Part shown: piece after piece, positions 7,373-11,563 of the stretch
Numbering within the stretch: position 1 is the stretch's first letter
Layout of the letters: the number at the start of each line of letters is the position of its first letter
Source: VGNY01 sp964549635
Lineage (GTDB): Bacteria > Chloroflexota > Dehalococcoidia > GIF9 > UBA5629
DNA: 11,563 nucleotides
Assembly (NCBI GenBank): GCA_964549635.1
Contig: CAZJVJ010000025.1
Span: 1-11,563 of the forward strand
Direction of reading: 5' to 3'
Notes under the pieces: generated by a model
Told to the model about the DNA's origin: nothing
Seen by the model: only the letters and a program-made list of their open reading frames with translations
Databases searched by the model: none
Made by a program: the position numbers and the translations under genes

Positions 7373-7630
7373 ATTCGCTCGAATGGGAGTGCCAAACGAT
7401 GACGCCAGTATTGCTCGCCACGTGGAACTTTTGCTGGGAGCTGGCGCATTTGGTCTGTGCCCTTCGTGCTGGGCCTGACTTCCTGAAACTTATGCTATAA
7501 TATCCGGCTAAGGAGCGATTTGATATTTGATGACGTGAGCCTGTTTAGCAACTCTGGTGCAAATTTTTTCGTCGAGTAGAGCCATGTAGCTTTGAAGCTG
7601 ATATACTCAGGCTAAAAAACAAGGTGGTGA
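7373..7630. other. Non-coding stretch after wzt
   Basis: No convincing gene is seen between the wzt stop and the transposase remnant. ATTCG-CT-CGAAT at 7373-7384 is a small inverted repeat right after the stop, too weak to call a terminator and with no T-run. Short open frames (33 codons from 7399; 19 codons from a TTG at 7520 behind AAGGAG) have no recognisable content. The only notable element is the promoter-like box at 7491-7501. The stretch probably contains unrecognisable, decayed parts of the transposon. Confidence 0.5.
7475..7501 (+). promoter_or_regulatory. Possible extended -10 promoter
   Basis: TATGCTATAAT at 7491-7501 contains a perfect TATAAT box (7496-7501) preceded by TG one base upstream, the extended -10 pattern. 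The nearest -35-like hexamer is CTGACT (7475-7480) with a short 15-bp spacer. AAGGAG occurs at 7510-7515, but only a very short frame follows it. It may have been the promoter of the transposase whose remains lie downstream, or may now serve the 7990-9941 genes. No evidence decides between these. Confidence 0.35.
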
Positions 7631-7932
7631 GTCAACGACCATGACGGGCGTGAGCTCAATAGACTAATTGAGAAAGACTTGAGCAAGGGGATAGAGGTTG
7701 TAGCTGGAGACAAAGGCTGCGATTATGGTGACAACCGTTATTACTTGGAGCAGAAAGGGATAAAGTCAGCCATCAGGCCTAACTGCCGCGGGACTAAGAA
7801 GGAACACAGAAACGATGTCATTATATAGGCTTTGTCAGGCATGCAGTTCAGGGTTATCTGACTTTCATGGTGTTGGGCTTAAAGATGCTGGTGAAGTTGC
7901 TAGCCGGTGTCAGCTCCAAAAGTGAAGTCTAG
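7631..7932 (+). pseudogene. DDE transposase remnant (IS4/IS5/IS1182-like), frameshifted
   Basis: Frame 2 from 7631 to the TAG at 7826-7828 reads VNDHDGRELNRLIEK, then GIEVVAGDKGCDYGDNRYY, then LEQKGIKSAIRPN and RGTKKEHRND. This matches the catalytic-core style 'P.NVxDxxxLxxLI...GI.V.ADKGYDxxxNRxxL...GI...I', in which the Asp of DKGYD is catalytic; here the Tyr is Cys. After the stop, the next frame (7831-7932) reads RHAVQGYLTFMVLGLKMLVKL, like the helical C-terminus of such transposases, and ends at TAG 7930-7932. The N-terminal half, the first Asp and the element ends are not recognisable. It is a dead fragment. The family name is approximate and comes from motif memory. Confidence 0.75.
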
Positions 7933-7989
7933 GTCTGTGCTACGAGCGGTTAGACATGAGAGTTAGTGATTTAAAACAAGGGAAAAAGC

Positions 7990-8124
7990 GTGAAAGATGA
8001 TCATAAAAGTATTAGGAAAGGGGGGAGACATCATAAACGGGGATTGAAAAGCAATGAAACAGACCTATCAAGGAGAGATGTGTATAAATCGCCCGTTACT
8101 AAACAGTCTCAGATGAGTGTGTGA
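7990..8124 (+). CDS. Possible small basic peptide ORF overlapping the next gene
   Basis: A 44-codon frame starts with GTG at 7990 and ends with TGA at 8122-8124, overlapping the GTG start of the asparagine-synthetase-like gene by four bases (GTGA). The predicted peptide is hydrophilic and strongly basic (7 Lys, 5 Arg, 3 His against 4 Asp and 1 Glu), with no signal peptide or membrane segment. Its C-terminal part contains VYKSPVT, reminiscent of the Y-x-x-P motif in lasso-peptide leaders, but no core region with a Gly1-Asp/Glu8-9 ring pattern follows. AGGGA at 7979-7983 is a weak ribosome binding site. A shorter version could start at GTG 8080 behind AAGGAG (8070-8075). It may be a coupling leader ORF, a precursor fragment or chance. 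Confidence 0.25.
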   Translation: MKDDHKSIRKGGRHHKRGLKSNETDLSRRDVYKSPVTKQSQMSV

Positions 8125-9941
8125 TAAACAGCTTCTATATTCATTTCCAACCCCAGCAGGTTTGTGTGTACCCTTCCTTAGGAGAAGTGCAGTTTGCTCT
8201 CCCTGCAGCACCGCCTGTTAGATTTGAGTCTTTTCCTGAAATTCAAAAGGATATGGTGATATTGGGTGACATTGTTTTCGGGCAGAAGGCAAAGGAAACA
8301 GTCACCGAAATCCTAGCTAGTCATGCTGAATCTGAAGTTGGTAAACTTGCTATGCTGGAGGGAAACTATGCAATCGCTCTGGCTGACCATGATAAGAAAG
8401 CGTGGTACTTTATTCCTTGTCTTCTTGGCACAATCCCGTTTTACTATTACCGCGACGACACTAACATAGTTGTAGCTACAAGAATAAAGTCCATATTAAG
8501 CTTAGGATTTCCGTCAAGGATGAGCATCAACTTTAAGGTAGCGTGCTCATACATCGCGGCGTGCAAGCTTGATTTCGATATGGACACGATGTTCAATGAT
8601 ATCCAAGTGGTTCCGGATGGCTACTACCTGAAGGTTGACCTAAGAGCTTGGAGAACAGAGCTTGTAAAGAAAATTGGTGTTTTAGATTTGTGGAATGAGC
8701 ACGCAGAGGATAGAAACAAGGGAGATCAAACAGTCAGCCAATGTGCCGAGCAGCTGTGGCAGGTTCTTAAGGAATGTACAGCACCGTTCCTTAAACGCCT
8801 CGATATCACATGTTTTGGGTTGAGCTCGGGCATAGACTCGCCTGGCATATTGGCTGCTGCCTGCGCGATTCAAGACGACCAGATTCAAACGAGAAGCATC
8901 CTTCTTCAAGGAACGACTGATACAGATGACGCAAAGCTGATAAAGGAAATTGTGCTTAAATTCAATACCTTGCACAGGACTTCCTGGCTCAACCCATGCG
9001 CGGCAACAGAAGATTCTCTGGTTGAAGCGCTTTATATGCTGGAAACACCCACTTATAGACCGTCTACTTTGATTATTGAGCCAGAGTTTTACCGACTCCT
9101 AGCCAATGAGGGCTTCAGATATGTGGTTTCAGGATTGGCAGGCGACAGTCTGTTTGTTGGTTCGCCAGATGCATTCGTTGCTAAAGTCTGGGACAGCCTC
9201 GAGCAAAGAAGGTCGACTTCAGTGATTCTTCAGAATGTGTTGCTGCTCCTACATTATCCATCGATATTGAGCGAGAATGCGCCATACATATTTGGAAGCC
9301 TACTGGACATTTATGTTCCCGAGATGGCACCCAAAATGAAGGCGGTACTATTTCCAAGTCACCACCGTGGCTTCCACCAACAATCTCCGCTCTCCACTAT
9401 GGGCAATGAGCTGGCTCACGAACTATTACGAACATGGAGACATTTTGGTACACCTTTGACTCATACTGAAGCTCTTACTCCACAGGCTTTAATCGACCTA
9501 GCCAATTTGATGCGGATTTCGTACAAATCTAGCTCCCGGCATAATATAACTTTACGGTTGCCTTATTGCTCTCCAAAGATGGTGGAGTTTGCCTTCGGCG
9601 TTCCGTACCGATACAAGTTGCGAGGCGGATACGCAAAGTACATACTGAGAAAGGCATTGTCTGGTCATTTGCCTCGCAGCGTAGTTTGGAATCGCAGGAA
9701 AACGGGTTTTTGGCCGCTTTTGCAAGATTGGTTCAACGGTGGGCTGAGGGGTATTATTGCACGTTGGCTGCGATTGCCCTTGCTTGACGACGAAACCGTT
9801 TTTGATGTGGCCGCGATAAGACGGATCCGAGAGGTGGTATCGGGAGGACGACCGCTTAGCGCAAAGGAGTGCCACCGGGCATGGCGACTGGCCTGTCTGG
9901 CCAAGTTTGGTCAGATTTACAGAGCCGATTTCACTTCGTGA
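8121..9941 (+). CDS. Asparagine-synthetase-like amide synthetase lacking the glutaminase cysteine
   Basis: A 606-residue protein with the two-domain plan of class B asparagine synthetase. The C-terminal domain keeps the ATP-pyrophosphatase loop as LSSGIDSPG (234-242; canonical SGGxDS), a second motif GLAGDSLFVG (338-347; canonical GxGGDExFxGY, so the Glu is Ser), LPYCSPKMVEFAFGVP (480-495), and KYILRKALSGHLP (506-518) followed by NRRKTGFWP (524-532), whose Lys527 matches the catalytic Lys region. The N-terminal domain is degenerate: the chain starts Met-Ile rather than Met-Cys, no RGPD or NGEIYN motif is seen, and only LEGNYAIALADHDKKAWYF and LLGTIPFYYY recall the Ntn fold. It should adenylate a carboxylate but not hydrolyse glutamine, as in beta-lactam or carbapenam synthetase and lasso cyclases. 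Substrate unknown. The frame opens at 8103; GTG 8121 has no Shine-Dalgarno of its own and overlaps a small ORF. Confidence 0.8.
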   Translation: MINSFYIHFQPQQVCVYPSLGEVQFALPAAPPVRFESFPEIQKDMVILGDIVFGQKAKETVTEILASHAESEVGKLAMLEGNYAIALADHDKKAWYFIPCLLGTIPFYYYRDDTNIVVATRIKSILSLGFPSRMSINFKVACSYIAACKLDFDMDTMFNDIQVVPDGYYLKVDLRAWRTELVKKIGVLDLWNEHAEDRNKGDQTVSQCAEQLWQVLKECTAPFLKRLDITCFGLSSGIDSPGILAAACAIQDDQIQTRSILLQGTTDTDDAKLIKEIVLKFNTLHRTSWLNPCAATEDSLVEALYMLETPTYRPSTLIIEPEFYRLLANEGFRYVVSGLAGDSLFVGSPDAFVAKVWDSLEQRRSTSVILQNVLLLLHYPSILSENAPYIFGSLLDIYVPEMAPKMKAVLFPSHHRGFHQQSPLSTMGNELAHELLRTWRHFGTPLTHTEALTPQALIDLANLMRISYKSSSRHNITLRLPYCSPKMVEFAFGVPYRYKLRGGYAKYILRKALSGHLPRSVVWNRRKTGFWPLLQDWFNGGLRGIIARWLRLPLLDDETVFDVAAIRRIREVVSGGRPLSAKECHRAWRLACLAKFGQIYRADFTS

Positions 9942-10115
9942 ATTTACAGTGTGCTGGGTTCAAGTCGACCGGAAGCGGGCTTTGAAGGAACAGCTGACAG
10001 ATTGATTTAACCCTCTTGTAGTTATCAGACAATGGTACATAATCTGGGATACGAGGTTAAAAGTTGACTATATATCAAGGTAATAATCCAGAAGCTATCA
10101 TACCAACAAAGAGCG
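9942..10115. other. Spacer before the second GT4 gene, with an in-frame TGA
   Basis: The spacer holds no recognisable gene. In the frame of the next glycosyltransferase, an ATG at 10032 opens 11 codons and ends at TGA 10065-10067. The frame is then open from 10068 and reads KVIIQKLSYQQRALRYYY into the annotated TTG start at 10116. The 16 codons before the TTG look like continuous coding sequence, so the gene may begin upstream with a non-standard codon, or a longer protein may have been cut by the TGA. No terminator hairpin is visible after 9941. Confidence 0.4.
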
Positions 10116-11273
10116 TTGCGGTACTACTATAGCCTTGTGCGGACCGGTATGATGGTGCTTTTGAACGAAGGCTGGCGCCGTTTTTTTAGAAGGCTGAGTA
10201 TTTGGCTGNNNNNNNNNNNNNNNNNNNNNNNNNNNNNNNNNNNNNNNNNNNNNNNNNNNNNNNNNNNNNNNNNNNNNNNNNNNNNNNNNNNNNNNNNNNN
10301 NNNNNNNNACAACCGGCTTAAATTGATGCCCTACACTCGAGAATTGCAGCGGCTGGGCATAGAAGTGCTCTACGGGCATTTTGATTTCGACCGATGGCTC
10401 AAGGAGAACGGCAAAAATATAGACCTGGTCTGGCTCACCAGGCCGGATACTTCAAAAAAGTATATCGACCGGATTAGGCAGGAAAGCAATGCCCGAATCT
10501 TGTATTATACCCAAGATTTGCATTACCTGAGGGAACAAAGAAGATACTTAATTGAGCAAGACAAGAGAGCGCTGGCAGTGGCTGAAAGGTTGAAGCAACT
10601 GGAATTCTCCATATTTAGCAAAGTTGATGTGGTTTTAACCCCTAGCAGCATTGAGAGAGAAATCATCTCAAACGAACTGCCAAATAAGCGTACGGAGGTG
10701 ATTCCTGCCTGCTTTCTCTTTGAAGGTCCAGCAGACGAAATTGTCCCGTTCCATCTGAGGAAGGACATACTCTTTTTGGGTGGCTTTTACCATATTCCCA
10801 ATGTTGATGCTGCGCTATTCCTGGTAAAAGAAATATTTCCGTTGATAAGGAAACAACTGCCGCACGTATGCCTGTACATTGTAGGCAGTAACCCACCCAA
10901 GCAGGTGTTGAAACTCCAATCAAGGTATATAGTGGTAACTGGTTACGTGGCTGACTTAGCTCCCTTTTTCAGCAGTTGTAGGGTGTTTGTTGCCCCGATT
11001 CGGTACGGCGCTGGTGTGAAAGTGAAAAACATTATCAGCATGAGCTATGGACTGCCGGTGGTGACCACTACCGTGGGTGCAGAGGGGTTGGGTTTGAGCG
11101 ATGGGGTGAACGTGCTGATTGCCGATACCCCTGATGAATTTGCTGATAGGGTTGTTTCGCTTTACAATAGCGAGACCTTATGGACCAAGCTGGCGCTGGG
11201 AGCTCTTGAGGCAGTAAAGCGCAATTTTTCTTACGAGCTAGCCAGGGACATTATAACGGACTTGATAAGCTAG
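10116..11273 (+). CDS. GT4 glycosyltransferase, interrupted by an assembly gap
   Basis: A GT-B glycosyltransferase whose true length is unknown because 100 N lie at 10209-10308. Before the gap, 31 codons encode a basic helix (NEGWRRFFRRLSIWL). After it come PYTRELQRLGIEVLYGHFDF, IDLVWLTRPDTSKKYID, ILYYTQDLHYLREQ and VVLTPSSIERE, then the donor-binding domain with DILFLGGFYHIPNVDAALFL, LYIVGSNPP, VAPIRYGAGVKVKN and GLPVVTTTVGAEGL. This matches GT4 enzymes of surface-glycan clusters. The usual N-terminal 'VLxIDDxxPTPDxDSGSxR' segment is missing and probably lies in the gap. The residue at the place of the conserved Glu (normally 'K..EA.A.G.PVV') appears to be Ile (NIISMSYG). TTG 10116 is the only annotatable start upstream of the tandem ATGs at 10149 and 10152; all have poor ribosome binding sites. 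Donor and acceptor are unknown. Confidence 0.75.
   Translation: MRYYYSLVRTGMMVLLNEGWRRFFRRLSIWLXXXXXXXXXXXXXXXXXXXXXXXXXXXXXXXXXXNRLKLMPYTRELQRLGIEVLYGHFDFDRWLKENGKNIDLVWLTRPDTSKKYIDRIRQESNARILYYTQDLHYLREQRRYLIEQDKRALAVAERLKQLEFSIFSKVDVVLTPSSIEREIISNELPNKRTEVIPACFLFEGPADEIVPFHLRKDILFLGGFYHIPNVDAALFLVKEIFPLIRKQLPHVCLYIVGSNPPKQVLKLQSRYIVVTGYVADLAPFFSSCRVFVAPIRYGAGVKVKNIISMSYGLPVVTTTVGAEGLGLSDGVNVLIADTPDEFADRVVSLYNSETLWTKLALGALEAVKRNFSYELARDIITDLIS
10209..10308. other. Assembly gap of exactly 100 N
   Basis: One hundred undetermined bases, the usual placeholder for a gap of unknown length between contigs. The reading frame on both sides agrees only because 100 N happens to join frame-compatible ends, which has a one-in-three chance. 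The continuous protein across it is therefore not proven, and the gap may be larger or smaller than shown. Confidence 0.97.
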
Positions 11274-11275
11274 AT

Positions 11276-11563
11276 ATGACGAGCGGCGTTATTTTCGGGC
11301 TGAAAGAGGAGAAGAATCCGTGGGCGCGCGGCGGCTTCATTGTTGGAGAACTGGGTGGTATATGGGAAGACGCGGTAGTTGCACTACGCACTCGGGGTGG
11401 GGCCTGTAAGGTTTTGTACAAATGCGGCCTTTTTGAACGGGATTACGTTGTTGGCAGCCAAGGAGAGCGCCAGAACGAGGTGGTGCGCTTCAAAGTCCCA
11501 GCACGCGAATTTTTCCACCAACCCGGCCATCATACGGTTGAGCTGGTAAGTATGTCGTCTAGC
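11276..11563 (+). CDS. Unrecognised protein, N-terminal part (runs off the window)
   Basis: An ATG two bases after the glycosyltransferase stop opens a frame of 96 codons with no stop before the end of the window. It starts MTSGVIFGLKEEKNPWARGG and continues with GELGGIWEDAVVALRTRGGA, YKCGLFERDYVVGSQGERQ, VVRFKVPAREFF and PGHHTVELVSM. There is no signal peptide or membrane segment. The alternating pattern and the 'PxREFFxxPGxHTVELV' ending suggest a beta-sandwich (Ig-like or carbohydrate-binding) domain, as found at the front of some multidomain glycosyltransferases and methyltransferases in glycan clusters. That is only an impression. Close spacing suggests it is in one operon with the GT4 gene. 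It has no clear Shine-Dalgarno, and its codon style is again GC-richer than that of the gene at 8121. Confidence 0.6.
   Translation, partial: MTSGVIFGLKEEKNPWARGGFIVGELGGIWEDAVVALRTRGGACKVLYKCGLFERDYVVGSQGERQNEVVRFKVPAREFFHQPGHHTVELVSMSSS

Noticed and set aside
7399..7500. 33-codon ORF after wzt
   Set aside because: No ribosome binding site and no family likeness, and it ends inside the promoter-like box; probably chance.
7520..7579. 19-codon TTG frame behind AAGGAG
   Set aside because: Very short, non-ATG start and no recognisable content; it may be part of the decayed transposon.
7990..9941. Complete lasso-peptide gene cluster
   Set aside because: Only a cyclase-like synthetase and a doubtful small ORF are present. 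No transglutaminase-like protease, PqqD-like leader binder or ring-pattern core peptide is visible.
1..11563. tRNA, rRNA, CRISPR array, riboswitch or strong intrinsic terminator
   Set aside because: No cloverleaf, regularly spaced repeats, known aptamer core, or GC hairpin followed by a T-run was found on either strand by reading.

Overview
This window is a bacterial surface-polysaccharide locus, most likely from a draft or metagenome-derived assembly: an exact run of 100 N at 10209-10308 is the conventional placeholder for a scaffold gap of unknown size. The host cannot be named firmly. The long-form RmlA with a C-terminal beta-helix, the frequent GTG/TTG starts, weak or absent Shine-Dalgarno sequences and the IS481-type remnant would fit a Chloroflexota (Dehalococcoidia-like) genome, but that is an inference with low confidence.

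Layout: (1) Positions 1-257 hold the decayed 3' end of an IS481/IS3-type transposase gene. A promoter-like TATAAT box lies just beyond it, only 10 bases before the first gene. (2) Positions 308-7372 form one compact, co-directional operon: rmlA, rmlC-like, rmlB and rmlD (the dTDP-L-rhamnose pathway), a DUF1972/GT4 glycosyltransferase of the RgpA/Cps2T rhamnosyltransferase type, a GT2 rhamnosyltransferase-like enzyme, then the Wzm-type permease and Wzt-type ATPase of an ABC-2 polysaccharide exporter. Four junctions overlap (ATGA, GTGA, ATGA, TGATG), so the genes are probably translationally coupled. Together they would make activated rhamnose, build it into a glycan on the cytoplasmic face of the membrane, and export the glycan. 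(3) Positions 7373-7989 carry no intact gene. They hold a promoter-like extended -10 box and a frameshifted DDE-transposase remnant. (4) Positions 7990-9941 carry a possible 44-residue basic peptide ORF whose stop overlaps the GTG start of a 606-residue asparagine-synthetase-like protein. That protein keeps the ATP-pyrophosphatase loop but has lost the N-terminal nucleophilic cysteine, as in amide-forming synthetases such as beta-lactam synthetase and lasso-peptide cyclases. (5) Positions 10116-11273 encode a second GT4 glycosyltransferase, interrupted by the N gap. (6) A further reading frame starts at 11276 and runs off the end of the window.

The rhamnose/exporter operon is thus bracketed by two dead transposases. 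The sequence to the right looks different, with a more AT-rich, less C-ending codon style. The parts most worth a second look are the cysteine-less asparagine-synthetase homologue with its coupled small ORF, and the apparently leaderless promoter of rmlA placed at the edge of an IS remnant.
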